Positions 53,244 through 62,940 of a DNA stretch of 64,000 nucleotides are shown piece by piece (position 1 is the first letter of the stretch; each line of letters starts with the position of its first letter). Position numbers and translations under genes: made by a program. The notes beneath the pieces are model-generated. The model was not told where the DNA came from, made no database searches, and was given only the letters and a program-made list of their open reading frames with translations. The DNA is from Chryseobacterium cucumeris (GTDB lineage Bacteria > Bacteroidota > Bacteroidia > Flavobacteriales > Weeksellaceae): the NCBI RefSeq assembly GCF_016775705.1, contig NZ_CP068760.1, positions 1,426,001-1,490,000 of the forward strand, written 5' to 3'.

Positions 53244-56200
53244 TTATTTAATGATGAATTTTTCCCGAGATGTATCGGTTTTAGATAGATAGGATGCTAT
53301 ATATGATCCCTTAGGAAGGTTCAGCATAATGTTTTCTTCAGATTTTAAACTGAATATTTCTGCTACTTTTTTACCGGACATATCATAAATAATTAATTGT
53401 GAGCCCACCCACGCTTTTGGTACGCGGACTGAGATTGGAGTGCCCTGAGCAGAAGGGTTGGGAACAATTCTTGGCAACTGATTTTTCACAACCTCGGAAT
53501 TAACTCTGGATAATGTAGAAGAAGAATTGGTTAGAAAAAACTGACTGAAAGAATTTACATTTAAATTTGTGTTAAAAGTAACCTTTGTGTTAAGACCTGT
53601 ACCGGAAACCTGATCTGCATTATCGACGCTTGTTCCCCAGGTGCTTCCAAAGTCATTGCTCCCTCTTTTGAAGAGACTGTAAGAAGATGGATTCAGATAA
53701 TTGCCAAATCCTGTATTTTTATAAAATGATAAGGAGGCAAGCGGTGAAAATGCAAGGTTTGTCCCATAATTGTTTATAATCGTATAGAAGCCGAAATTAG
53801 TATCTGTATTTGGTAGTTGATCCGGATTAATTGTACCTCTTGATATCCATACATCACCATTCGGATATGTACCTGAGTTAAACTCCATAGAAATCCCGGA
53901 AGCTGTAAAATCTTTCACACCAGAAGACGTAATATTCATTTTTTCGCTTACTCCTTCAAAAACAGGAGCATTTGAAGCTAATCTTGTATATCCTGTTCCC
54001 TGATAGGATGCAAAAGTTCCTGAGTTGTTTTTATTAACCGTAATATTCCCGGCCGATTCATTGAACTGAAGATAATACACCAATCCATTTAAAATAGGAT
54101 CTCCGGCAATACTTTTTGTCAAGTGTCTCCATTGTCTGATTTCATCAATGGATAGCGGCCTATTCCAGATGGCAACTTCATCCATTTCCAATTGGGTAAA
54201 TCTGTTCGTATAACCTCTTCCATAGCTTCCTAAAAACAAGACGTTGAAAACTTCAGACGGTAATGCTGTATTATTTACACTTTCTTTTCCGTTAACATAT
54301 ATTTTTACATTCGTTCCGTTGCTTACCAATGCGATGTGTGACCATTGCCCTACCGGAGCCTGTAACCCGGAAGACCAGCTCCAGTCCGGGTGAAAGCCGA
54401 TAGTGTTGTTGCCTTCTCTGAAATTCATTCCAAATGGATTACTGCCATCCTGAGACATAAAAACACCGCTGTAATCGGTCTGGATACCGTTGGGTTTTAT
54501 CCAGCAAGAGAATGTAAAAGAATTTTTATTAAGGTTGGTGTTATCTACTTTAATATAATCGCCTGTGGTTTGACCTGTAAGTTTTATGCTGTTTCCAGGG
54601 ATTTTGTCCGGCTGGCCAGTTCCACACTGATTATTGATTTCGATAAAATTATTGAGTGTCTGCGTGCTTGTTCCATATTGATCTGTCACCGTTAAAGTTA
54701 CGGGATAGGTTCCGTTCGCTGCTCCCGCATAAGAAACCAATGGGTTTTCTAATGTGGAAGTGGAAGGAGTACCTCCCGGAAAGCTCCATTGCCATGTAGC
54801 ACTTGCATTATGTACAACGGAATAATCTTTAAACTGGACTTTTTCTGCAGCCGGACAGCTAATTTTATTATTTCCCACTGATATTAAAGCACTGGGAGGA
54901 CTTATCTCATATAAAGCATGCTCAAATGCACCTCTGGATGTTCCTATTTTTAATTTATTTTCATTGTAATTGATAAACATAAAACGGACATCACACATGG
55001 GCAAGCCATTACCCAGCATTACCCAATTCTGCATCACATTATTTCTGTAAAATATTCCTGCTTTATTGCCTACATACACACCGCCGTTTGATCCTCTCTG
55101 GAAAATAATTTTCGTAATAGGAGAAGTAGTGAGTACAGAAGAACTGAGATTAGTCCAGGTTGCTCCTCCGTCACCCGACTTTAATACTTTGCATGAAGAC
55201 TGAACACCGCTGTAAGTTATCCATATTTTGTCTGGATCATCATCTCCAATGGCAATATCTGATATATTGGTTTGTCCGGAAGTTACCGTGGTATTAGGGG
55301 TAATATCAGTCCACGTAAGCCCGGCGTCTGTCGTCTTCCAAAGTTTATTATTGGTTAAACCTTCAACAACAATCATTACATTGGGATTTTTAGCAGAAAT
55401 CTTTTCTCTGAATACCTGATTGCCAAAGGTTTTTACAATAGATATACTATTTCCGTTGTCTTCGGTTTTAATAAGAGAATTTTTCCATGTTGCCAAATTC
55501 GGGTTGCCTGTCGGATATTGACCTGCATGATGGGTAATCATGGTATAGTATTTATTGGGATGGAATTCTATGGAATTAAAATAAGCATAAATTCCTCCTA
55601 AATCCAGAAAATTAGGTTCATTAATCAGTGTATTCACGCCGGTCCTGAAATACCGGTAATTACTATATCCCTGGCTGTAAATATACCGGTCATCTAACGG
55701 ATTAACGTCTGTATTCCCTTGATCTGCCCCTGTTCCGTTATACCAATCAAAACCATTGGCACTTTCCTTAATCATTACGGGGCCATGATTATTTCCCGAT
55801 GCAACCAGATTGGTTTTGAAAGCACTTCCGAAACCCCAAAGCTCATGATTACCAATACTGTTGGTTAAAGTAGTTATTGTGACTCCCAAATTGCCGGATG
55901 CTGCCATTTCCCCATCACTGCCTGTTACAAATTTTCCGTTCACGAAATCCATGGATCTGATATCAGGATGGGTATATGACGCAGGAGTAGTAAAGGTAAC
56001 TCCATTATCTGTGGAAATCCTGATTTGATCCACTCCATAAGTTCCATATACAATCTTATTTTCATCATTACGGTCCATTTGTATGTCGCCATGATGCAGA
56101 CTGTTAATTCCTCCGGAACCGGGAACCATATTGATTCTGGAATTTTCAACTGCTCCGGTTGTCTTATTAAATTTATAAAGATGAACCGCCTGATGCCCAT

Positions 56201-57302
56201 AAGCATTAGCACCGCTACCTGCTGCTACATAGAACGAAGAAGTATTATTTGTGGGCAAAAAGACTTTAACCCAGCCAATAATTTGCCCATTGGCAGTAGT
56301 ATCCAGGGTAGTAGAATTTAATTGGGTAAAGCTAACTCCCTTATTAGTTGATTTATAAACTTTGAAAATATTATTGTTTGATGAACTGCCAAAATAAACC
56401 GAATTCTCATCATTCGGATCCCATTCCAAAGATTCACTCTGCGTTGAAGAATCCCCAATCTGATAATCTGCAGGAAGACCGGTTTGAACGGCACTCCAGG
56501 TATTTCCGCCATCACTCGTTCTGTACAATGAGGTTCCCCAGTGAACCACAGCAATATTGGCATTTGAAGGAGAAACTGCAATATCATAAGCTTTTCCGGA
56601 ATAGTTTGCGGAAGTCATCGTGGTGGCAGTCCAGTTAAGTCCGCCATCTATAGATTTAATGAGCTGGGTATTGCTTAATGCATACACTGTTTGCGGGTTG
56701 GCAATACATACGTCAATGTCATTATATTTAGAATCAGGAAAACCATTGTCTACCAGATTCCAGGACGTTCCTCCATCTATGGTACGCCATAGCCCTCCGG
56801 TTACGAAGGATACAAACATCTTTTGAGCATTGGTAGGATCTATCCTGGTTAAAAATACATACCCTCCGTGATTATACTTGTTGGAATAATTTGTACTCGC
56901 ACTATTCACCGGCCCTATTATTGTCCAATCACCAACTTGTGTTTGTGTGGGTAATAAGGCAATATTTTTTACTTTAGGTTGATTAAACAATAAAGGTTCT
57001 GGGGTAACTTTCCCTTGATTGTCCAAATAAAACAATTTTGTTCTTAGCCAGTCTTCACCAATGCTTCTCGGCTTGCTTTTTTCCCATCTGTGATTCCCAA
57101 AATATTTGTCGAAACTGGCTTTTACTTTAAAGTAATCGGCATTGTCTTTCATTTCAGAAAACCAGGGCTGAGACTTGTGCCTTAATTCGTATTCAATGTC
57201 TTCATCCTCCTCAGTCTCGTTTCTTGCTGCCGGAAGATTTTGGGTATGGTAAAGTGCTGAGATCAGCAATGTAGGTAAAAGAAGTCGTTTTATTTTCATC
57301 AT
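53244..57302 (-). CDS. Large T9SS surface protein: Asp-box, PKD and LamG domains
   Basis: The 1352-residue protein has a signal peptide, a charged spacer, and then many Asp-box (BNR) propeller repeats of the form SxDxGxTW, such as RTIDGGTSWN, KSIDGGLNWT, RTSDGGNTWS and KTTDAGLTWT (about 150-800). A PKD domain follows (WQWSFPGGTPSTSTLENPLV, about 830-900), then a LamG/concanavalin domain (FTFSCWIKPNGIQ to MDEVAIWNRPLS), a further beta domain, and a type A T9SS domain at the C terminus. Asp-box propellers occur in glycosidases and sortilin-like proteins. No catalytic residues are evident, so this may be an adhesin or binding protein. Confidence 0.88.
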   Translation of the reverse strand: MMKIKRLLLPTLLISALYHTQNLPAARNETEEDEDIEYELRHKSQPWFSEMKDNADYFKVKASFDKYFGNHRWEKSKPRSIGEDWLRTKLFYLDNQGKVTPEPLLFNQPKVKNIALLPTQTQVGDWTIIGPVNSASTNYSNKYNHGGYVFLTRIDPTNAQKMFVSFVTGGLWRTIDGGTSWNLVDNGFPDSKYNDIDVCIANPQTVYALSNTQLIKSIDGGLNWTATTMTSANYSGKAYDIAVSPSNANIAVVHWGTSLYRTSDGGNTWSAVQTGLPADYQIGDSSTQSESLEWDPNDENSVYFGSSSNNNIFKVYKSTNKGVSFTQLNSTTLDTTANGQIIGWVKVFLPTNNTSSFYVAAGSGANAYGHQAVHLYKFNKTTGAVENSRINMVPGSGGINSLHHGDIQMDRNDENKIVYGTYGVDQIRISTDNGVTFTTPASYTHPDIRSMDFVNGKFVTGSDGEMAASGNLGVTITTLTNSIGNHELWGFGSAFKTNLVASGNNHGPVMIKESANGFDWYNGTGADQGNTDVNPLDDRYIYSQGYSNYRYFRTGVNTLINEPNFLDLGGIYAYFNSIEFHPNKYYTMITHHAGQYPTGNPNLATWKNSLIKTEDNGNSISIVKTFGNQVFREKISAKNPNVMIVVEGLTNNKLWKTTDAGLTWTDITPNTTVTSGQTNISDIAIGDDDPDKIWITYSGVQSSCKVLKSGDGGATWTNLSSSVLTTSPITKIIFQRGSNGGVYVGNKAGIFYRNNVMQNWVMLGNGLPMCDVRFMFINYNENKLKIGTSRGAFEHALYEISPPSALISVGNNKISCPAAEKVQFKDYSVVHNASATWQWSFPGGTPSTSTLENPLVSYAGAANGTYPVTLTVTDQYGTSTQTLNNFIEINNQCGTGQPDKIPGNSIKLTGQTTGDYIKVDNTNLNKNSFTFSCWIKPNGIQTDYSGVFMSQDGSNPFGMNFREGNNTIGFHPDWSWSSGLQAPVGQWSHIALVSNGTNVKIYVNGKESVNNTALPSEVFNVLFLGSYGRGYTNRFTQLEMDEVAIWNRPLSIDEIRQWRHLTKSIAGDPILNGLVYYLQFNESAGNITVNKNNSGTFASYQGTGYTRLASNAPVFEGVSEKMNITSSGVKDFTASGISMEFNSGTYPNGDVWISRGTINPDQLPNTDTNFGFYTIINNYGTNLAFSPLASLSFYKNTGFGNYLNPSSYSLFKRGSNDFGSTWGTSVDNADQVSGTGLNTKVTFNTNLNVNSFSQFFLTNSSSTLSRVNSEVVKNQLPRIVPNPSAQGTPISVRVPKAWVGSQLIIYDMSGKKVAEIFSLKSEENIMLNLPKGSYIASYLSKTDTSREKFIIK

Positions 57303-57795
57303 TATTATTATTTAAATATTACATTAATATTATTGAAGTAAATTTAAACAATAACAATAATACCTATATGAAATACGAATATTTTACTAATATTTTACAT
57401 TTTCAATTAATACAATAAAAATATATAACATTGGCTCTTCAGTTGTTTATCTTGCACCTAGACAAGCTTCAATAGATTTAAGGTATACAAAAGTCTAAGA
57501 ACATTTTATGTAAAAAAAGAACAATTAAAGAAAAAGAAATTTGATAATAGTAAAGAAAATGAACAAATACTACGGGTTTCAGGGTTCGGATATGTGATGT
57601 AAGGCACAATTATTTCATATTCTTCTTGGATACTTATCTTTATTAAATTTGTTAATTGATTCAAAACAAGTCATATTCAGTAAGCTAAACCAGTCGAAAA
57701 AGAGAAATTTTATTTAGAAACAAGAATATTTTAGAAGGTAATTTATTTTAAAAACGAGTTTTATTCTTATCTCTTAAAACTTTATATTTGTTATT
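57303..57795. other. Long AT-rich intergenic region
   Basis: This 493-base gap is very AT-rich and contains no ORF over about 20 codons. It should hold the promoter of the large T9SS gene, which I could not identify, and the promoter of the XRE gene at its right end. I see no tRNA, repeat or strong hairpin. Confidence 0.5.
57783..57790 (+). promoter_or_regulatory. -7 box adjoining the XRE start codon
   Basis: TATATTTG matches TAnnTTTG and ends 5 bases before the ATG at 57796. TTTT lies 20 bases upstream of it (57759-57762) in the -33 place. Confidence 0.5.
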
Positions 57796-58206
57796 ATGAT
57801 TGACACAGCTATGCAAAATAAAAAAATACATCAAGGCAAAAATATTAAACGTTTCCGTGAAATGCTGGGTATCAAGCAGGAGGCCTTAGCTTTCGAATTA
57901 GGTGACGACTGGAATCAGAAGAAAATCTCTCTTTTAGAACAAAAAGAAACAGTAGAATCTGATATTCTCGCTCAGGTGGCTCAGATTCTTAAAGTTCCTG
58001 CAGAAGCAATTGAAAATTTTGATGAAGAACAAGCGATAAACATTATTTCTAATACGGCCTCTTTTGATAATTGTCAACAACCGGCTTTTTTTAATAATCA
58101 ACCCACTTTCAACCCCCTCGACAAAATGGTTGAACTCTATGAGCGTATGCTTAAACAACAACAAGAGATGATTGATAAGCTGGAAAAGCTGATTCAAAAC
58201 AAATAA
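57796..58206 (+). CDS. XRE-family helix-turn-helix regulator
   Basis: The 136-residue protein has an N-terminal lambda-repressor-type HTH (IKRFREMLGIKQEALAFELGDDWNQKKISLLEQKE) and a C-terminal coiled coil (LDKMVELYERMLKQQQEMIDKLEKLIQ) for dimerisation. This layout is frequent in Bacteroidota. Its targets are unknown. The message may be leaderless, because the -7 box abuts the start codon. Confidence 0.88.
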   Translation: MIDTAMQNKKIHQGKNIKRFREMLGIKQEALAFELGDDWNQKKISLLEQKETVESDILAQVAQILKVPAEAIENFDEEQAINIISNTASFDNCQQPAFFNNQPTFNPLDKMVELYERMLKQQQEMIDKLEKLIQNK

Positions 58207-58243
58207 ACAAACAGATTGATCCGATCTGTAAAATAACTTAAGA

Positions 58244-58294
58244 CTAAATTCTAAAACGAAGGTAGATTACATTTACACCCGTTTCAGAATTTAG
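58244..58294 (+). terminator. Possible terminator after the XRE gene
   Basis: CTAAATTCTAAAACG and CGTTTCAGAATTTAG pair with one mismatch around a 21-base loop. A smaller hairpin, ACAGAT-ATCTGT, lies just upstream. A T-run follows at 58298. Confidence 0.45.
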
Positions 58295-58394
58295 CCTGTT
58301 TTTATTAAAACCATATCATTCCTACTGAATCTCGTTCCTCAGAACCCCTAATCTCTACCCTCCCACTCTAAAACTCTCAAACCCTCCAACCCAT

Positions 58395-60224
58395 CTACTT
58401 CGCTTTACTCACATCCGTAAGGGCATTCAGAAAGGCGATGATCTGTTTTATTTCTGCTTCGGTGAGGTTCAATTTATCGGGTGCCAGCGTCTGATTTTTC
58501 ATTTTTAATCCTAAACCTTCTCCTCCGCCTTCATTATAAAAATCAAGAACTTCTTCCAGGGTGTTGAAAGCTCCGTTATGGAAATAGGGCTTTGTAAGTG
58601 CGATATTTCTCACTGTCACGGTTTTAAAAGAGTAATCATAAATCCATGACTTTTCTTTTTTCACCGGGCTGTTTCCTCTTCCTAAGTCCTGATCAAGTTC
58701 TACCGGAAACTGTTTGATCGGCCTGGTAGTTACTCCCAGTACTTCGGATTCATTTTCATTAAAAAACGGCGGTACCAATCCGGAAAAGGTAGGTCCAAAA
58801 TGGCAGGTTGCACAATTGGCTTTTCCCATAAAGAGGTTGAATCCTTTTTTCACATCATCGGAAACATTTTTTTCATTCCTCATAAAACGGTCAAAATCGC
58901 TGTCAAATGAATACAATGAAGCCACATAAGAACTTAATGCTTTGGAGAAGTTTTCTTTACTGATTTTTCCGTCTTTAAATGCAGTACGGAACGCTTTTTT
59001 ATACTCAGGTTTTGTTTTTAATTTCTGGATAATGCTTTCATAGCTGGTATTGAATTCCTGCTCATTATAAATAACGTGTTCTGCCTGCTGTTCAAGATAG
59101 AAAGCACGAAGATCATAGAAAAATCTCCTGGCAAAAACAGCATTATATAAAGAGGGCGAATTTCTCAACACTGTTTTCCCTTCCACATTACTTTGTGATT
59201 TTGCTTTCAGATCTGTAAAAGCATTTTCCTGAAGGTGGCATGTGGCACAGCTCATTTTCCCGTTACCACTTAAGTTCTGATCGTAGAAAATGGATTTTCC
59301 AAGATTTCGGAGTTCCGGACTGTCTTCCGAAGATTTCAATAAGGTATAAAAATAAGGATCTAAAAAATCACTGCTGAAAAAGTTCTTATTCCCCACATTC
59401 CAGCCTGAAAATTCTTTAAGGTCATCCGGTCTGCCATCCCATTTCCCAAGTTCTTCATATAAAGGCTGCACGTATTTTTTATAAAACTCAATCCTGTCAA
59501 AGGTTTCAAAGTCGGTGTTTTTTGAAAGATAACTGATGGCTTCTGTTAAAATCTGATTGGCTTTCTGAGTATTATAATTTTTAAAATAAAGATCATCATT
59601 AATGTACTTCTGAATTCCTGCAAGTGCATGACTGGTTTCTTCGGAAATATTCAAAGATCCTGGTGTATCAAAACCTGAAACACCCAGTGAGTAGATCCTG
59701 ATCAACTCTATTCGCAAAGGCAGTGTTTTGTTATTTCCTTTGCTCAACCCATTTTTTAAAGCACTTAAATAAAACCCGGAAAAGCTGTTATACAAAAAGG
59801 TAGTGATGGTTTTGATCTTTTCTTTTTCATTTCCTGCTTCCTCTGAAAATATAAGTTCATCAAGCACCTGCAATCCTTCAGGAGGAAGTGTATATGACGA
59901 TGTCCCAGCTGCTTCGATGTGAAACAATGGCGCTGCATTAAGGTGGCTTTTGGTAAATTCAGGATAATGGTAAGCAATATAAAATTCTATTTCCTTGAAT
60001 GAGTTTCTTGTACTGCTCAGCGATTTTTGCAGTTCTTCCAGAGAAATACGGTCTTCAGAGAACTTATCAACATCAGATTTCAATTGTTCAAGCTTTATTC
60101 TAAAGTCGGACAGCCCTTTATTGACAAATGTATTTTCGTTTTCTCTTCCTTTGTAAACAGGATTAAAGGACATTACTGCAAATCCTATCAGAAGGACAAT
60201 TACAAGCAGTGGATAAGATCTCAT
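58395..60224 (-). CDS. Di-heme cytochrome c peroxidase with N-terminal helical domain
   Basis: The 609-residue protein has a signal or anchor segment (about 7-25), an all-helical domain of about 250 residues and a MauG/CcP domain. The two heme-binding sites are CATCHLQENAF and CATCHFGPTF. FHNGAFNTLEEVLDFYN is typical of the second half. CcPs reduce H2O2 using electrons from cytochrome c. The helical N-terminal part (EIEFYIAYHYPEF, PPEGLQVLDELIF) recalls the imelysin-like domain sometimes attached to peroxidases, so it may bind iron or handle electrons. It is monocistronic. Confidence 0.85.
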   Translation of the reverse strand: MRSYPLLVIVLLIGFAVMSFNPVYKGRENENTFVNKGLSDFRIKLEQLKSDVDKFSEDRISLEELQKSLSSTRNSFKEIEFYIAYHYPEFTKSHLNAAPLFHIEAAGTSSYTLPPEGLQVLDELIFSEEAGNEKEKIKTITTFLYNSFSGFYLSALKNGLSKGNNKTLPLRIELIRIYSLGVSGFDTPGSLNISEETSHALAGIQKYINDDLYFKNYNTQKANQILTEAISYLSKNTDFETFDRIEFYKKYVQPLYEELGKWDGRPDDLKEFSGWNVGNKNFFSSDFLDPYFYTLLKSSEDSPELRNLGKSIFYDQNLSGNGKMSCATCHLQENAFTDLKAKSQSNVEGKTVLRNSPSLYNAVFARRFFYDLRAFYLEQQAEHVIYNEQEFNTSYESIIQKLKTKPEYKKAFRTAFKDGKISKENFSKALSSYVASLYSFDSDFDRFMRNEKNVSDDVKKGFNLFMGKANCATCHFGPTFSGLVPPFFNENESEVLGVTTRPIKQFPVELDQDLGRGNSPVKKEKSWIYDYSFKTVTVRNIALTKPYFHNGAFNTLEEVLDFYNEGGGEGLGLKMKNQTLAPDKLNLTEAEIKQIIAFLNALTDVSKAK

Positions 60225-60452
60225 GAATTTTTAGCGGCAAAACTATTGATCTGATGTTATCTGAGTTTTAATAAGAGATTAAATAATGTTTATATTTCTG
60301 ATATCATATTTTTCACTAATTTTAAACCCCGAAATCAAATTCATTATTCTAAAGAGAACGGTTCTTCGAAATACCGGAAAATAATGGCGGGAGATTATTG
60401 GGAGAGGATTTTTTAAATTAAATTCAACACATCAAAAAAACTAAATAGGAGT

Positions 60453-60938
60453 ATGAAAACAAAACTATGGTTTGCTGTTATGGCAAGTTTCCTTTCTATG
60501 ACGGCATTTTCCCAGAAAAAAAAGCAACCGGAAAAACAACCTGAAAAGAAACAGGAAATGGCTGTTTATGCTGAGAAAAGAGGTTCTGATTATTATTTGG
60601 TCCGCCTGGAAAAAGATAAAAATATTCCCAATGTCTATGTACATTCCAATGGGGTAACCAAGCCTTATAAAAATTATTCTGACCTGAAAGATATTGTTAC
60701 AGAGTTCCCGGGAATGATGACTTCCAACAATTCCACAAAGGAAGAACTGATTTCTATTCTTAAAAAAGAGGATCACTTCTATGAAATCACTTCACAGAGA
60801 AAAGATCCTAAAAATATTGAAAAAACCGTTGTTACCGTATATGAAGTAATGAACGGCCAGAAAAGAATTGTAGAAGAATACAATGACATCTACGAAGTGA
60901 TGGCATCTCCTTATAAAGAGGCCATTATGATTAATTAA
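60453..60938 (+). CDS. Small secreted protein of unknown function
   Basis: The 161-residue protein starts MKTKLWFAVMASFLSMTAFSQ, a clear signal peptide, followed by a KKKQPEKQPEKKQE spacer. The mature part has alternating short strands and charged stretches with no family I recognise. It is probably conserved in Chryseobacterium. It precedes the nucleoside phosphorylase with a 21-base gap, so they may be co-transcribed. Confidence 0.7.
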   Translation: MKTKLWFAVMASFLSMTAFSQKKKQPEKQPEKKQEMAVYAEKRGSDYYLVRLEKDKNIPNVYVHSNGVTKPYKNYSDLKDIVTEFPGMMTSNNSTKEELISILKKEDHFYEITSQRKDPKNIEKTVVTVYEVMNGQKRIVEEYNDIYEVMASPYKEAIMIN

Positions 60939-60959
60939 AAAACAAAAAATATACATATT

Positions 60960-61814
60960 ATGCTAAACAAACTTGCTGCCTCAGAACTTGTTCTGAATGA
61001 AGACGGAAGTGTATACCACCTGAATCTTTTACCTGAAGATATCGCTGACAAAATCATCCTTGTGGGTGATCCTGACAGAGTGGCAAAAGTTTCAAAATAC
61101 TTCGATACCGTAGAAATCAAAAAAAATAAAAGAGAATTCTATACGCATACAGGAACGCTTCGTGGAGAAAGAATTACCGTAATGTCTACAGGTATCGGAA
61201 CTGAAAACATCGATATCGTGATGAACGAACTGGATGCTTTGGTGAACATTGATCTTCAGAACAAAGAATTCAAGACTGAGCACAAAGCGCTTGAGCTTTT
61301 CCGTATGGGAACCTGTGGAAGTGTAAACCCTGACGTACAGGTGGACAATATGCTTGTAACTCAAAATGTAGTTGGATTAGACGGACTGATGCATTTCTAC
61401 CAGGACTACAACTTCGAAAATGAGTTTTCTAAGAGTTTCCTTGAAAAATTTCCCTACGAAAGAATCAAGCCAATGCTTTATTTCTCAGACTGGGCAGAAG
61501 AAATGGGAGCATACTACAAAGATGCCAAATACCACGGAAATACAGCAACATTCCCGGGATTCTATGCTCCACAGGGAAGACAGCTTCGTTTGAAAGCGGT
61601 AGATGACCAATTCCTGGAAACATTGAATGATCTTGGAATTACCAATTTTGAGATGGAGACCTCTGCGATCTATGCTCTTTCAAAATTATTAGGACACAAA
61701 GCCATTACCGTAAATAACGTTATTGCCAATAGAAGACGCGGTGAGTTCTCTGCAGATCACCATGCATCTGAGAAAAACCTTATTGAATGGGTGTTGGAAA
61801 GAATTATCAAGTAA
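60960..61814 (+). CDS. Nucleoside phosphorylase
   Basis: The 284-residue enzyme belongs to the uridine/purine nucleoside phosphorylase (NP-I) family, which splits a nucleoside with phosphate to base and ribose-1-phosphate. It shows ILVGDPDRVAKVSKYF, MSTGIGTENIDIVMNELDAL (phosphate site), FRMGTCGSVNPDVQVDNMLV and NFEMETSAIYALSKLLGHKA, with conserved Glu and Met. The substrate specificity is open: a Bacteroidota uridine phosphorylase-like enzyme is likely. Confidence 0.92.
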   Translation: MLNKLAASELVLNEDGSVYHLNLLPEDIADKIILVGDPDRVAKVSKYFDTVEIKKNKREFYTHTGTLRGERITVMSTGIGTENIDIVMNELDALVNIDLQNKEFKTEHKALELFRMGTCGSVNPDVQVDNMLVTQNVVGLDGLMHFYQDYNFENEFSKSFLEKFPYERIKPMLYFSDWAEEMGAYYKDAKYHGNTATFPGFYAPQGRQLRLKAVDDQFLETLNDLGITNFEMETSAIYALSKLLGHKAITVNNVIANRRRGEFSADHHASEKNLIEWVLERIIK

Positions 61815-61833
61815 TTTTTATTTGATAAAAACT

Positions 61834-61864
61834 AAAACCTCCGGAAACTGTTTCCGGAGGTTTT
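61834..61864 (+). terminator. Terminator of the nucleoside phosphorylase gene
   Basis: AAAACCTCCGGAAA and TTTCCGGAGGTTTT form a perfect 14-base-pair stem with loop CTG, followed by T residues. Confidence 0.92.
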
Positions 61865-61870
61865 TTATTA

Positions 61871-61936
61871 GGTTTTGGCTAAAGCCAATGGAATTTTTAT
61901 CTATTTTTTAACGGGCTAAAGCCCGTTCCTAATGAA
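61871..61936 (+). repeat. Two-hairpin dispersed repeat, copy 2
   Basis: The layout equals copy 1 at 41944: TTGGC-TAAA-GCCAA, an AT-rich spacer, then ACGGGC-TAAA-GCCCGT and TCCTAATGA. It lies directly after the nucleoside phosphorylase terminator. Confidence 0.8.
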
Positions 61937-61997
61937 TTGTATCTTGCTGAAAATATTGATTCTTTTACGATGAACAAAGCTTACCACTCACCTTATC

Positions 61998-62054
61998 ATT
62001 CCCTAGGAATCTAAATACAAAACTTTAAAAACAGCGTAGAGATTCCTGCGGAAT
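61998..62054. repeat. Pair of ATTCC-N3-GGAAT palindromes
   Basis: ATTCC-CTA-GGAAT (61998-62010) and ATTCC-TGC-GGAAT (62042-62054) occur 31 bases apart in the gap after the nucleoside phosphorylase. They resemble known Chryseobacterium intergenic repeats (GATTCCT..GGAAT). No ORF lies here. Confidence 0.45.
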
Positions 62055-62126
62055 TACAGAGTTGTCAATAGAAATCTTGTAAGTAAAATAGTTAAAGGCC
62101 GATAATCATTAATACAAATGCCATGA

Positions 62127-62888
62127 TTACAAATGAAAACTCCTCGGATCCGGATATTGAAATGTATACTCCAGTTCTGAAATGAGTTTTGAAGACATTA
62201 CTTTCTTCCCTTTCACTTCAAACTCTTCTTCATCAAGTAGATTTTTCTGTGCGTTAATCACCTGACTTTTCGCAGGATGTACAGGAGCCGTAACATTATA
62301 AAGTTTTGATTCACTTTTCTGTTCAATCATTTCTGAGATAATCCTGCTGATATCAGCATAATGAATATGATTTACCGCATGGTCCAGATTACCTACATTA
62401 TAATTTTTTAAAAGTCTGTTATCTCCCATCAACCCTCCAAGTCTCAGAATATTCAGTTGGGGATATTTATTTCTCAACATTCTTTCGCCTGATATTTTCT
62501 CCAAAGGGACATCTTCTTCTGTAAATTCTTTAGCAATATCGGGATAAACACCTGTAGAACTCATCAGAAACATCTGCCCTTTAAAGTCTCCTATAAAAGC
62601 TGACAAATTCTGAATCCTGTTATACAATGAGCTTACACAACAGCTTTTTTCAGAAACAGGAATTGTAATAATCAGAACATCCATATTTTTAATTTCCTCC
62701 CATTGGGAAAAAGATTCTGTCAACTGATAATCTGGGAAAGAAGCTATTACAGCAGTGATTCCTCTATTATTGAGATCTTCTGCTTTATTTTCCGTTGTGG
62801 TTGTTGCGGACAGATTATATTTTCCGGATAAGGAAGATGCAAGTCTCTCTCCCAGCCAGCCATAGCCGATAATTCCTATTTTCTTCAT
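62127..62888 (-). CDS. NAD(P)-binding epimerase/dehydratase-like protein
   Basis: The 253-residue protein starts with a Rossmann motif IGIIGYGWLGERLA and follows with short-chain-dehydrogenase-like blocks: LSATTTTENKAEDLNNRGI, MFLMSSTGVYPD, ILRLGGLMGDNRLLKNY and AVNHIHYADISRII. It resembles YeeZ-type proteins. No substrate can be named. It is on the minus strand, 52 bases after the glycosylase gene. Confidence 0.85.
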   Translation of the reverse strand: MKKIGIIGYGWLGERLASSLSGKYNLSATTTTENKAEDLNNRGITAVIASFPDYQLTESFSQWEEIKNMDVLIITIPVSEKSCCVSSLYNRIQNLSAFIGDFKGQMFLMSSTGVYPDIAKEFTEEDVPLEKISGERMLRNKYPQLNILRLGGLMGDNRLLKNYNVGNLDHAVNHIHYADISRIISEMIEQKSESKLYNVTAPVHPAKSQVINAQKNLLDEEEFEVKGKKVMSSKLISELEYTFQYPDPRSFHL

Positions 62889-62940
62889 ATTTCAACAGAG
62901 GTTTTCACTTTTTTGATGATACAAAAATATCAATAAGTTA

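Noticed and set aside
60447..60451. AGGAG before the small secreted protein gene as a Shine-Dalgarno site
   Set aside because: It lies only one base before the ATG, too close to act as a Shine-Dalgarno site, and genes here generally lack one.
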